A stretch of 64,000 bases of DNA from Rapana venosa. Lineage: Eukaryota; Mollusca; Gastropoda; Neogastropoda; Muricidae. The notes under the pieces were generated by a model, which saw nothing but the letters and a program-made list of their open reading frames with translations, searched no databases and had not been told where the DNA came from. The stretch lies in NCBI GenBank assembly GCA_028751875.1, contig CM054140.1:30988663-31052662 (forward strand). The letters run 5' to 3'. This document shows, piece after piece, positions 45,571-57,358 of this stretch; the first letter of the stretch is position 1, and each line of letters opens with the position of its first letter. A program made the translations under genes and the position numbers.

Positions 45571-48500
45571 TTAAAATCTGAAGACATGCTCTTTAGGAAA
45601 ATCGCACTCATTCAAAATCTGTTGCATATCAGCATCAAAAGACCGGGTGCCGCATATCAACACTCTAGTTCCATGGAAGTTATCTCCCAGTTCCTTGGTC
45701 AGCAACGCTTTATCAATTCTCCCATGTACGATTTCTTCCCCATATTGGTAACAATTACTGGACGAAGCTTCTGGGCAAGGTTCCTGTTGAAAACACACAC
45801 ACAACACACACAAGTATTAGAGTATGACCTGATGTTACCTTGTGCATAAATCAAAAGTTGTCCTTCATTACCATACAGATCACATAACTTCTCATAACAA
45901 CAATTATTAATTTACAGATGAAGCTTCCATTTTCTTCACAGCACATGGATATTTGTAGCCACCTCAATCAACTGAGAAATAGAATGTCAACGATACATTT
46001 TGTTTTAATATATATGATAAAGAAAACAATGTCTGGTTTTTGGTAAACCTGTACATCTTTGAGTATTTTTCAGGCAGCAGTAACAACCCCTTTTATCTCC
46101 CACTTCACCCCCATCACACTGCCAAACTCTCCAATGGTATCAGGCTGTGTAACACATTTTTAATTCAGTTCTAAATCTCCTATGTGTATTAAAAATTAAG
46201 ACAAGTTTTTCTTGTCATGGAACAAAAAAGAAAGCTCACCAAGAAAATGAGGTAGTTACAACAATACCAGTGAAAATGATCGCAAAGTGGTAAGAGATTA
46301 CACATAAACAATTTTTTTTTTTTTGGGGGGGGGGGGTGGATCCATCAGAGGACCTTCTTTCTAATTTCTATTTTCTTCTCTAGTATATCAGCCCCCACCC
46401 CCATTCTCTCTCTTTCTCTGCAACAAAAATACAACCCATCTGATGCAAGATGACCAAAATGCTTATGATATAGGACTGTACATATAAACATCAGTCTAAC
46501 TAACATCATTCTGCTTTACAATGATCATGGCATCATAATTTTAAAAACTACTCAAACAATGTTACTGTCTTGCATTATGTTGTCTGTAATTTATGTAGTT
46601 TTCTTGTATACATCAAAAATCTTTTGCTCTGATATGTTGAGAATATGTTACAAGCAGACATGCTCTGATTCCATGTGCCTTAAGTACATTCATATCTTTT
46701 CGTGATGGGGTGTGTTAAGTTGTAACTGGTCTGGATATCTTCTATGATAAAACTGTTCAGTGTTGCATCTCCTTCTGCACAACTTACCTGGCTGAGCATA
46801 TAAACAGCAGAGAAGTTCCAGAACTGCCGCCACTCCTGAATGTCCGTTCATCAGAACATCTGTGTAGGTCCTACAGGCGTAGAGCAGACGTATCCTCCCT
46901 TCCTCCTCCTCAGTGGACAGCAGGGCCTGTATCAGCTGAGCCATGGGGGCAACCCCTGTGCCTGCAGCTAGCAGCAGCACTCTGCTGTACTGGAAAGAAT
47001 GTTCAAGGAGACGCATGGTTACTTTTCAAGATTAGAAGAGATATTATCCATATGATACCGGATATGTGACATTATGGATAAAACACATCGACCTAGAAAG
47101 GCTTGGGACAGACATGAGAAACAAATAGGTTTTTTGTTGTTGTTTTTTTCCAGATTGGTCCAAAACTTTGGCAGAAATGCAAAATTCAGTTACACTTAGG
47201 GTGTACTGTATAATTCTCAGCAGTTGGTAGTCACAGATGTTCCTCAATCCACAGTATAAAAAACAAAACAAAAAACTTGTTGTGACTTTGACTGATATAC
47301 ATATGTGTAATTTATGTTTGTGAGTATCATTTTTTTTCTCCAGCCATTAAAAACTGCTGATCTTCAACATTATTTGATTCACTGTCTTCACCATCTGTAA
47401 TCTGAATAAGTGAATGTGAAAAAAATACATTTGTGTTCATTCCAAACTGAAAAAATGTCCCACTGAACTAGAAATACAATTTTCATCAGGTTTTTACTTT
47501 CAGTACTTGTACTGATGATCCTTCAGCTCAAGATACAAAAAAATTCAGGCATGATTAAGAAAAACAACAAAAAGATAAAATAAAAAACAAGCTGCTACTA
47601 ATGGAATATCCATAAAGAGAAAAAAAGGAATACCCATAGAGGAAGGGAAAAAACAATGTTCATAACATAACTCACAAGCCAATTAACTTAATGCCAGAAC
47701 CATCAGGCATCTGTTAATCAGTGCTTATCTACACATGACCCTAGAATAAGATCATGAGCATAATTTCTGTCATATCACACGTAACTACTTGTACTGTACA
47801 CATAACAGGAATGATAAGTTATTACAAAATACTTTAAAAAATTCACTTACACTGTACATGTAATAGGAGAGTAAGTTACAGCAAAATCCTTTTTTTTTTT
47901 AACCCAAAAAAATAGGGACTAGTCAAAGGACCAAATGATCAAATACAAAAGTGATTTCATCATTTACTAATTTTACATTTTTTCAAAATTGGAATCCAGC
48001 TTCAAGACTTTCATTTAAATACAAAAACATTCTGAACATAATACACATTATCATGATTATGTTACCAACCTCATTAGGGATGTACTGTAAATTTCCAAAA
48101 GGTCCTCGTATATCGAGCCAGTCTCCAACTTGCCACTGTTTCACAAACTGTGACATGCGACCAAGCTCATACACCTGTAAGGTAAATGTTACATGTGTTC
48201 AGAGGCCAGAATGCTAAAAATCACAGCTAGTTGTTTATTAGATAAGGGTTTCTAAAGGTGTTTGAATTTTTTTCAAAGCTAAGTGGTTTTTTAACTTGAT
48301 GGGAAGACAAGATGAACTGAATGATACAATCAAAAGGACAGAGAGAGCAGATAGAAAGAAATTCTCTTGATAAAAGGCATGGTTGATTCCTTGATGTTGA
48401 TCTACAGCAGACTGATTCTTGGTGCAGGGTTTTCTGCTTTCTTTCTTTGTTTGTTTGTTAGTGAGATGTGGTTGTTTTGGCTTGGTTCCACAAGGGGGGA

Positions 48501-49059
48501 TGGGGGGGGGGGGGGGGGGGGGGGGGAGGTGTTGTTTGTTGAGAAATTTTGTTGGCTTGTTTGTTAGAGGTTTGGGTTTTTGTTTTTTTTGGTATTGGTT
48601 TTGCTTGGGGTTGTTCACTTGTTGTTTGTTTGTGTTGTTGTTGTTTTTTTTTTGCAGAGTGGGGGAGGAGGTAGTTGGGATAATTTTGGAATTGCTTCTG
48701 TTTTGTGTTTTCCTGTCTGGATACAATTACATAAAATTCCAAAAGAAAACATTTCTTTATTAAACTTTAACAATCTAAAGATATAGATAATATGTTGAAT
48801 ATAAATCACATAATTATCATATTGATTACTCAGATCAAGTTCAAATTAACAACAACAACAACAAAAAGCTGGAAATAACCACGTAACTGGGCATACAAAG
48901 ATAAAGATCACAGCCTATTGAAAACAAGACATACAATGATACAGAACTTTATTAAGTTAGTTACTAACCTTGATGAGAAGCTGAAAGGAGCCTTTCAAGG
49001 TAACGTCAGAGACCGGTGTATACTGACGCGTGATGCTCTTGCCCTCACTGCATACTCTG

Positions 49060-49094
<35 letters not shown>

Positions 49095-51333
49095 CACACA
49101 CACACACACACACACAGCGCATGCACACAGGTGCATACATTACAAGCAATGAAATTAATATCTTTTGTATAAAAAAAAACAACAAAAACCCCATAATGCT
49201 TGTAAACAGAACATGTCCACTATTATTTGGATATAAAACTGTCTTGGATTTCTTTCAATATGAAACTGTCTTTGGATATATGAATCATGCCTTTTTGATA
49301 ATAAATGAAAACTGTTTTTTTCTTCATCAGAAAGTGTTCTCTACAATGGGGGATGTTTTGTTCTATTTGGCTCTGCCACTGAACCTCTATTGTCCCTAGA
49401 AAAACGTCTGGTAGTAGGTGTTGTTCTATATGATAAGCTGGACTAGTACCTCTGATAAGGAACTAGAAAATATTGAATACAATATCTTTTGTGTACATGT
49501 TTGTATTTTCCCCCAACCTTATGTTTATCTGCTCCAATATTATATCTTTGTTTCAGCATGGATGTTCACACCATTTTTGTTGTGTGAAAATGACATGAAA
49601 CTAGAAAAGGAGAACAAAAATGAAGAAACCATGGAACACAATCAAACTCCTGTCTCCTCTTATGAGTAACATGGTTGTGAGAAGAAAAAATAAAACACCA
49701 ACCCTACTCAAATAGAGCTCTCAGTGGGCTGCTGGCTACAAATTGATCCAGGGGGTTTCTGTGCAGGGTCACATCAGTATAAAGTGGCGTAAGAGTAACA
49801 GCTATGAGGCTTCACAGCTTAGGGGGAAGATGCAAAATAAATAAGTAAATAGATCAAAACAAAAAATGAGAAAAACATAAAACAAAAATTATATATATAT
49901 ATATATATTCTCAATTATATATATATATATATATATTCTCAATTATATTTATATTCAGTGTTGTTGATGACTCACCTTATGACGACGTGTTGTCCTGGCA
50001 GCAAGCCTAAACACTGACTGTGCCCCAGCTGACAGGTAAACCTCCAGGTGTCGCGTGTCTCCTGTGTGATGGACTGGATCTGATACTGCTGGTACTCCGC
50101 GCTGGACAGCTCTGCACTCTGCCATCAATCAAACCACACTCCACTTTGAACAATCAAACATACATATATAAGGCTACCTGACTCTCCACAGGCAAGTAAC
50201 AGACATCATTTTCCAGCAGAATCTGTGGTCATGAATACACACCAGCTATCAACTCCATCACAGTTCAGCTTGTCACTATCATCATAAATAATCATGGGTT
50301 ATGTCAGCTACTGAGCTAGTCTAAACTGAGATTTGTTGCAGCTATAATTGCTGTTGTTGTTGAACATTGCATGTTCCCAAGCTCAACACCTGGGGTCACC
50401 CAGAATATGCACTCTGACTCACACATCCCACCTGAGAGCATAGGCAGACAGTGACACTGAAGGAGATGCTTGCCGCCATGATTGTTTTCAAGTTCCTTGC
50501 CTTATGAAGTTATGCAGCTATACTCCATCTTCAGGTGATTTTTTTTATCCTTGCAGCTTGTTATCATAAGAGCTTATCACAGCTAAAGACAATATCAACA
50601 ATCATGTTAATTAAAGCATGGAGAGCTTTGAACACAGCCTTGATAACCACTCACTACCACTACAAGTACTACACACCCACTGACCCCCACCCACCCCCAA
50701 ATATCCCTGACTTTAGTTTTTTTTTCTTTCAAAACTCTGATTGAACAAAGTAAAATATTTTCAAACCATCACACAATGTTCTTTCTGATATTCAACTTCT
50801 TTCAAATTCATCTCAGAAACACATACCTAAAACAAATGGTCAGAATTTATCAACTTTTCTCAACAAATCCAATAAAAATGCAACATCAAAGCAAACCACA
50901 AATCTATGCTAACTGTACTTGTAAGATACATTGCTGTATAAGTTCTTGTAATTCTACCACAGTTAATTATTCATTCAGGTGGGGAAGAAACCTTTCCAGC
51001 AGCCATTAGGCTTTACCTCATTCTCTGATTAAAACAACTACAAGTTCACTAAAAGTGATCATCTAACAAACACTGCATAAATTTATCCTTATAAATACAA
51101 TATCAACTCACTGAGATTTTAAAACATCACTTGCTGTTTCTTACCACATAATCTTCAGACTCTGTCTCAGCACATTCAGAAGATGTCAGGGGTTGTCCTG
51201 ACTGAATCCGCGCACACTCTCTCTCCCAGATTGCCAGCTCTTCAGCATAGATGTCCAGGACACATGGCACACACCCATTCCCACAGCAGTCTGAATCCAA
51301 AGGCTTCTCTGGCTTTTCCGGAAGTTTCTCCAT
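45571..51333 (-). CDS. CYB5RL: Cytochrome b5 reductase-like flavoprotein, six exons, one frameshift
   Basis: This belongs to the ferredoxin-NADP reductase family, with FAD then NAD(P)H domains. CYB5RL is predicted to pass electrons from NADH to b5-type acceptors, though its physiological partner is poorly known. Exons: 51333-51145, 50118-49976, 49047-48969, 48174-48070, 46989-46788, 45783-45571, about 309 residues against 315 in human. An oxidoreductase-like motif comes first (DSDCCGNGCVPCVLDIY). It is followed by the FAD motif RQYTPVS, the loop RGPFGNL, the nucleotide-binding LLLAAGTGVAPM, the CGTRSF segment, and a terminal aromatic VFRF (human SYFLF). Exon 5 reads correctly to TYTDVLM and then continues one frame over as DIQEWRQFWNFSAVYMLSQ. 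The exon is 202 nt where 201 is expected, so it has one extra base. I see no membrane anchor. Confidence 0.92.
46788..46989 (-). CDS. CYB5RL: CYB5RL exon 5 with a one-base insertion
   Basis: The frame from the acceptor gives YSRVLLLAAGTGVAPM through LLYACRTYTDVLMN. The conserved continuation (family F-W-N-V ... L-S-Q) is then found only in the next frame, up to the GTAAGT donor. The change falls within AACGGAC (+ strand 46843-46850). Removing one G restores phase 0 into exon 6. Confidence 0.88.
48450..48665. repeat. G/T-rich block with a 25-base G run, in a CYB5RL intron
   Basis: A G run at about 48502-48526 is followed by about 140 bases dominated by T and G. It is the same style as the blocks at 28795, 38630 and 41830. 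Confidence 0.8.
49058..49116. repeat. (CA)n microsatellite abutting a CYB5RL acceptor
   Basis: CA repeat immediately upstream (in transcript sense) of the exon starting at 49047. It reads as TG repeats before the acceptor. Confidence 0.9.
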
Positions 51334-51601
51334 ACTTTTCAGCGTTCACAGATCTTACAATGTCTAGATGTAACTTTTGTGCCTGTCATTTCTCTTCCAG
51401 TTTCAAATACAGTCTCCATGTAATGTTCATTTTCAGTGCAAATTCTACAAAATACTCTTAAAAATCCGTCCTCTATTAAGATTATTATTATCAAAAGAAT
51501 ATCACAAATTTCATCCACTGCAGGTACATAATACTTGTTGAGAATTGTTCTAGAAATGTCGATTTACCAGAAAGGTGTGGTTTTGTGACTCTCATTTCTC
51601 G

Positions 51602-52038
51602 CTACCACCTGTGGTTTGGTTTTGCTGAGGGGCATGTCATACTGGAGACAGGTCCACCATGAAACACCTTCACCTGCCTGACGTTTGGACACAGCGGTGT
51701 ATCGTGTGTGGTGGTGGTCTGGTGAATGTTGTTGTTGTTGATGGTGGGTGCTGGTGTCTTTCCTGTAACGTTGGTATGTTCATGACAGAGGAGTTGTTGT
51801 GACACACTGTCCATCCTGCAGCACTGCCATTCTGACTGTAGTAGTTGTAGACTTGGTAATCGTCATCACTCTCACGTTTGCGCTTTCCTGTAAAGGAAGA
51901 CATCAATTGATTGATATGATTATGAGGGAAAATGCTTTTAAAAGTTTCAAACCACACACGCGCACACACACACACACACACACACATACACAAATGTACC
52001 ATCTGGACATAAAAATTTAACTTGACTTTACACACACA

Positions 52039-52081
<43 letters not shown>

Positions 52082-52895
52082 CATTCATGTGGAATGTATG
52101 TATATATCATCTTTACCTTACTGCCATGGCCTAAATGTACATCCTATTAATGACATGCATGTTTTCTGAAATCAGACACATAGGGTTGTTTGGTTCTGAA
52201 CAAATAATTTAGAGACTGGCTATTGAAGCTGTTTTAAAGCAGAGCACATACATGTGAGATTGCCACAAACCAGGTCAATCAGCTGGGGACAGGGGCCACA
52301 AAGTGTTACCTTTCTCAAGAAACTTGATTTTCAACAAATGACTTCCTTTGTGTTTCTTATACAAACAACAGGTACACCTTATTCCAGTTCTTCACATCAT
52401 CGTCAGAAAATCAACACAAATGTGTGGACACACAAAAGCAGACGAACCGGATGTAACACTCGCTCTTCCTATTCCGGGTTCTTGGGGTGCCTAGTTACAT
52501 AACGCTGCCTATGTGCAACAACATTCAGCTGACCGCGTGGAATTCTTTTTACCCCCCTTAATTAATGCGTTGTCATCATGACGTTGTAGTGTTTGAGGAG
52601 CTCTCCCCCCCGCCCCCCTTTTTTTTTTGGAGGGGGTGGGGGTAGTAGTTTTATCGGCTAAATCACTCCCGCAAAGACGAACTCGAATGAAAGAAAACAA
52701 CTACATGACTGTAGCTTAATCTTCGGCTTGAAAAAGGCAAACTCTCCAGGCCTACCCAAGAAGATGACAGTTACTATCAGATCAACGATCGTTACAAACA
52801 AGTACAAACTTACCTCCTGCTCTGCCCTCTGATCCAGTATTTCGAATCATTTGCTCACTATACGTTCTCACACTGTTTGGATCAGCCTGGTCCAT
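51602..52895 (-). CDS. Two-exon open frame upstream of CYB5RL, product unrecognised
   Basis: Exon 1 at 52895-52814 starts ATGGACCAGGC and reads MDQADPNSVRTYSEQMIRNT, then GSEGRAG, up to a GTAAGT donor. The acceptor TTTACAG at 51888-51894 continues in phase as GKRKRESDDDYQVYNYYSQN, where KRKR is NLS-like. The frame stays open to a stop at 51670. One frame over, another open stretch ends at 51602. The join in phase and the good splice sites argue for a real transcript. It could be a small nuclear protein gene, a 5' portion of the CYB5RL transcript, or a longer protein disturbed by an indel near 51815. I do not recognise a family. Confidence 0.5.
51960..52080. repeat. Two (CA)n microsatellites in the intron of the upstream frame
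   Basis: CA repeats at about 51960-51990 and 52030-52079. Confidence 0.9.
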
Positions 52896-53737
52896 ATTAG
52901 AGCGGTTAACACTGATTCTTGAAATGACAATTATTCTTTTTCATCAAAGACCGACAGCAACTTTTCCAACGGAAACACATGTGTCTTAATGATACAAGGT
53001 TCCTTCCTACAAGAGGTCTTTCTTAAAAACATGCGCAGAGTGGCACCAGGTCTGATTGGTCAACGCCTTGACCGTGGTCATTGCAATGTTTATCATTCAT
53101 AGGACGCTAGAGAAAAACAACAACAAACACCGAAACATGAACTTGGCCTTAATTACAGAATTAGCTAAACTCGACAAATAATAGAGCCAGATCAATATGT
53201 TGAAGAATAAACAAACGAACGAAAGAATACTAAGTTGAATAATAATATAAAGTAATCATATTCGTTAAAAAGCAAGTGATAGGATAGGTTGGATTGCTTT
53301 GGGGTTGGGTTTTTTAAACAACAAGAAAAACAATTACCGAAACTGGACAAATGATGAATAGAGCTATACATTGAAGACAAAACAAGCAAACAGTAAGGAC
53401 AGCGAGTGATAATAATAATAATTAATAATAATAATAGTGATGGTGATGATGTATGCAATTTATATCGCGCTGAATCTTGCAGAGCAATAAATCAGGGGGG
53501 GTATTAAAAAAAAAAAACCCTATTAACTTGGAAAGCAAAAATGGATAACCACACAGAGCTGAATCGTCTGCTTGAATTAAAAGCTACACATATAAAGGTC
53601 CGAAATAGTTTGACCAAAAAATGTGAATAACAGAAAAGAAAAAAAACCAGCCTTTTTCTGACTTAAAAAGGCAAAACAGAAACTTAATGATGTCTAGAAG
53701 CTTACAAAAACAAAGGTAAAAATTAAAACTCCCCCCC

Positions 53738-53768
<31 letters not shown>

Positions 53769-54299
53769 ACACACACAAACAAAACAAAACAAAACCCCTC
53801 AACGACCCGTAAATTTGCGACTACGAAGTACACAATATTAATATGTATCAGTACGCGTGCGCTGAGTGTTAAACACATGCAGAAGAATATCATTGTCATC
53901 ATAAAAGCGGCAACAAAATTTCCGTGAGTATAAGAAGAGAAAATAAGATTAAACTTTTTTATTTAAAAACAATATTATGAGAAGAAGATTCACGTTTGTG
54001 GTCAATGGGAAACTACTCATCAAATCACGCAATATCAGATAAGCGTGAGTTACGTCCCTTAAAAGATCTGCTGTCGTTACACCTAGGCTACCTATGCTGC
54101 TTTATATTATTATATTATGTAAAGCATCAATCAGCCACATTGGAGCAGTAGCGAACACAATTTACGAATTAGTTGTTGTTTTGCTGACTGAGATTCCTCC
54201 ATTGTTTAGAATACAGAAAAATCGAAATACTTAGCCTTGTAATAGCAAACGGAACTCTGTGTGTGTGTGTGTGTGTGTCTGTTCTTTTCTTTAAAAAAA
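52896..54299. other. Presumed promoter flank, then intergenic
   Basis: The first 150 bases left of 53050 may hold the promoter of the minus-strand frame. I identify no specific element. Further right lie an (AAT)n/AGCGCT-like repeat (53405-53500), a C run (53731-53754) and no gene. Confidence 0.4.
53405..53500. repeat. (AAT)n plus TATATCGCGCTGAATCTTG repeat, copy 4
   Basis: GATAATAATAATAATTAATA, then GTATGCAATTTATATCGCGC, then TGAATCTTGCAGAGCAATAA. Confidence 0.75.
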
Positions 54300-54648
54300 A
54301 AAAGTTTTATTCTGTTATATTGGGGATAATGGAATAAGCATTTATGTGGGTGGTTTTTTTACATCCAATCCCCGTGTGTATGCGGATTTGTAAATTCTGT
54401 CATCTGTTCCCACCGGTACACATTGGCCTACTCTTACGAAAAGCGGAACAGGATTTAACGTGTGCGCAAGATGTTCTACGTGCGTTCGCACACGGGGCCT
54501 CGGTTTATAGTCTCATCCGAAAGACTTTTGGGGAGAGTGGAGTCTGCACTGATGTTAACTCCAGGGGAAAATATCCCCTTGAACGGGAATCGAACTCGGG
54601 TCGTCAGATTGCCAGCGCAATGTTCTAACCACTAGGCTATCCCGTCCC
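54300..54648 (-). mobile_element. tRNA-headed SINE, full length (type A), between (GT)n tracts
   Basis: On the minus strand: GGGACGGGATAGCCTAGTGG, TTAGAACATTGCGCTGG, then GAGTTCGATTCCCGTTC (B box). The body carries the complements of GGCCTACTCTTACG and AGTCTCATCCGAAAGAC. The 3' end is the complement of GGGGATAATGGAATAAGC, followed by an A/T run. (GT)n lies on both sides (54258-54279 and 54649-54660). It is very similar to the copy at 16985-17338. Confidence 0.92.
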
Positions 54649-54709
54649 TGTGTGTGTGTGCGAGCATGTGTGTGCGTGCGTGCGTGCGGGCGTGCATGCA
54701 TGCGTGCGT

Positions 54710-54860
54710 GTCAAAGTCAAACTTTTATTTTCAGATGGTACATTGAATATGCAGTGCATTTGCTTTTTTTTTTTTTTCCCATCAAGCCATCTATCTAAAG
54801 AAAAAAGAGAGAGAAAAAAAAAAGATAATATATATGCAGACATAGAATTAAAAACCTAAT
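54710..54860 (-). mobile_element. Truncated LINE/SINE 3' end (TTTGAC tail)
   Basis: GTCAAAGTCAAAC, TTTATTTTCAGATGGTACAT, ATCAAGCCATCTATCTAAAG, matching 17955-18050 closely. Microsatellites lie on both sides: TGCG repeats at the left and (GT)n from 54863. Confidence 0.7.
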
Positions 54861-54884
54861 GGTGTGTGTGTGTGTGTGTGTGTG

Positions 54885-54923
<39 letters not shown>

Positions 54924-55371
54924 CTTGGATTATTGATGGATGAGCTAACAGATACACCACTCGTCCTCTCACACACTGTCAGCCAAACATGCATTCATGG
55001 GCTGGCTTGCCAGTATGGCTGAACAAAATACATCACTCTGCAAGCAGACAAGATACATAATAATATCTTCTTTTTTTTAAAAACTCAGTCTGATGTGTTT
55101 TGGGTTTTTTTTTAATATATTTATCCAAAGCTGATGAAACTTTGGGGGTGGGGGAGGGAAGAGAAAAGAGAGAAAACTCGCCGAGTTCTCTTTTGTGTAT
55201 GTGCCATTTAGCTTATACCGACCAAAAAAAAAAAAGGTGGGATTTAATCACGTTTAAAACGAGAAGCATACACGGCACGAAAACGAAAGCAAAGCAAAAC
55301 AACGATGACGACAACAACAACAACGACGACGACAACAACAACAATAACAAAGTTATATAAAACAAATCTTT

Positions 55372-55416
<45 letters not shown>

Positions 55417-55718
55417 TATAACAAAAAAAATTACCCAGGTCATCTCTTGGCTTACAGCAAGAGCAAATGTGACTATTATATAATATTATATATATATATA
55501 TATATATAATATATATATATATATATTATAATATATATATATATATATATATAATATATAAATATATATATATAAAGTACGCATATTATAGGATATGTAA
55601 TGTAATTTTGGTATAACCATATGCAACAAATACTTATAGCTAAAACACAAAGGATTGAGAAGAAGAATGGCTAGTAGTAGTGGTGGTAGGAGGAGGAGTA
55701 TACTACTACTAATACCTC

Positions 55719-55770
<52 letters not shown>

Positions 55771-56324
55771 GAGAATAATAATGATTATAATTCAGAGAGG
55801 AGACTTGATCAGGACAACCTAAATACCGAGGAGAAGTGCTGTTGCAGAGACAGGGACACTACAAGCAGGCTTTTTTTTTCTTTTGTTGTTGTTTAGAAAT
55901 CCTGTCGCATGCCTGCTTCTACAACAAACAGCGGGGAGGTTCTTGCTCATAACAGAAATTAAGGCATGCGTGTTTTTTTTTTCCTGGTGCTATAGTTGGT
56001 TCTTTTTTGCATTGGTTTTGGTTGTCTTTGGTTGTTCCTTCAAGCCAAAGATCCTTGTGGAGGCTTATCAGAGGTAAAGGAAAGATGCAGAGAAAGACAT
56101 TTCTTATTTTGGAAACTGAGCTGTATCAGTCTAAGCGGATGCAAACAAACCAAAAATCCCTATCTTTAGCTAGCTGGGTTTTTTTTTCTGTTGACAGCTA
56201 AAAGGAAACTCGAAGCGGGAGGAGCAGCTGTTGTCCTAGCAGGAGCATAAAAACAAGGACAGAAAAGGAAGAAAGTGACAATAGATCCAGCTGGCAAAGG
56301 CGAACACTGGGGAACAGGATAGCC
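54861..56324. other. Intergenic, microsatellite-rich
   Basis: (GT)n at 54863-54920, (CA)n at 55373-55414, AT-rich palindromic tracts at 55478-55577 and (ACT)n at 55690-55770. No gene is recognised. Confidence 0.6.
55478..55577. repeat. AT-rich palindromic microsatellite
   Basis: Alternating TATA tracts broken by AATATT-type turns, able to fold into hairpins. Confidence 0.9.
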
Positions 56325-56780
56325 TGGAGGTTAGATCATTCATAGAGTGTTGAGCTCATGATCTCATGACGCGGGCGGGTTCGAGCCACCACTGAATGGT
56401 CCTGTTCAAGGGGACCCCCACCCCCACCCCCTGGAGTTACTCTCAGTACTCTCCCTCTCCCCTGAGAGGCTTTCGGGTGAGACTATAAACCGAGGTCTCG
56501 GTGCGAACGCATGCAGAACATTTTGCACACTTGTTAAAAACCCGTTTCCCTTTGGAAAGAATAGGCCAAGTCGGTAGTAACGCAGGACACTTTTTTTTTA
56601 AACGCATACACACTGATGTCTTGTTTAAACGAGGTCGGAATGCGGCTACCTTCATGGTGGACAAAAACGGTCCCATACGCAAAATCTTACCGTTAGTGAA
56701 CATCGGAGACCTAGCCAAGGAACAGGGAAAGGGGGGCAGGGGGGGAGGGGAGGGGAGCACTGAGAAGAAAAAATAATATT
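56325..56780 (+). mobile_element. tRNA-headed SINE with body and B-type tail, most complete type B copy
   Basis: The head has GGATAGCCTGGAGGTTAGATC and a B box GGGTTCGAGCC. The central block is GGCTTTCGGGTGAGACTATA then AACCGAGGTC. The body has GAATAGGCCAAG. Instead of the ATTATCCTC tail of type A there is CGAGGTCGGAATGCGGCTAC, CATGGTGGACAAAAACGGTC, CATACGCAAAATCTTACCG and CTAGCCAAGGAACAGGG. This copy shows that the isolated B modules elsewhere are 3' ends of the same SINE family. Confidence 0.85.
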
Positions 56781-57061
56781 AGTTGAAAAACCCAGTAACA
56801 ACCTGTGACATGAGCAACAAGTACATTATAGCCATTTAAAAAAAAACAACAACCAAAAAGACAGTGGCACCAAGCGAGTGAAACCGGTTTCTCTTTTTTG
56901 GGTTTTGGTGTGTGGGTTGTTATTGATGTTATTTTTCAGTTTCTGAAGGACGTCAGTGCGTGGGACAACTTCGTACACTAACGTACACCATAAAGTTATT
57001 TGTTCAGAAAGGTGTTGTTTAAAAAAAAAATTTTTAAGGTGAGAAAGTGTGAGTGTGTAAT

Positions 57062-57105
<44 letters not shown>

Positions 57106-57300
57106 GGAGGGTAAGGTGGATAAATCAACATTTTCCTAATCGTTGGGCAAAGATTTGATTAATAAACGTTGGCCAATGCCCTTGTTAAGTCTCGAATCTA
57201 AGGTCTTTACTCAGGCTCAACCACAGGAAGACCTACACTTACTTCTTGTATGAGTGCACGTGAGTGGACGTGTAGATCATGTATTCGTGACTCTGCTCAC

Positions 57301-57358
<58 letters not shown>

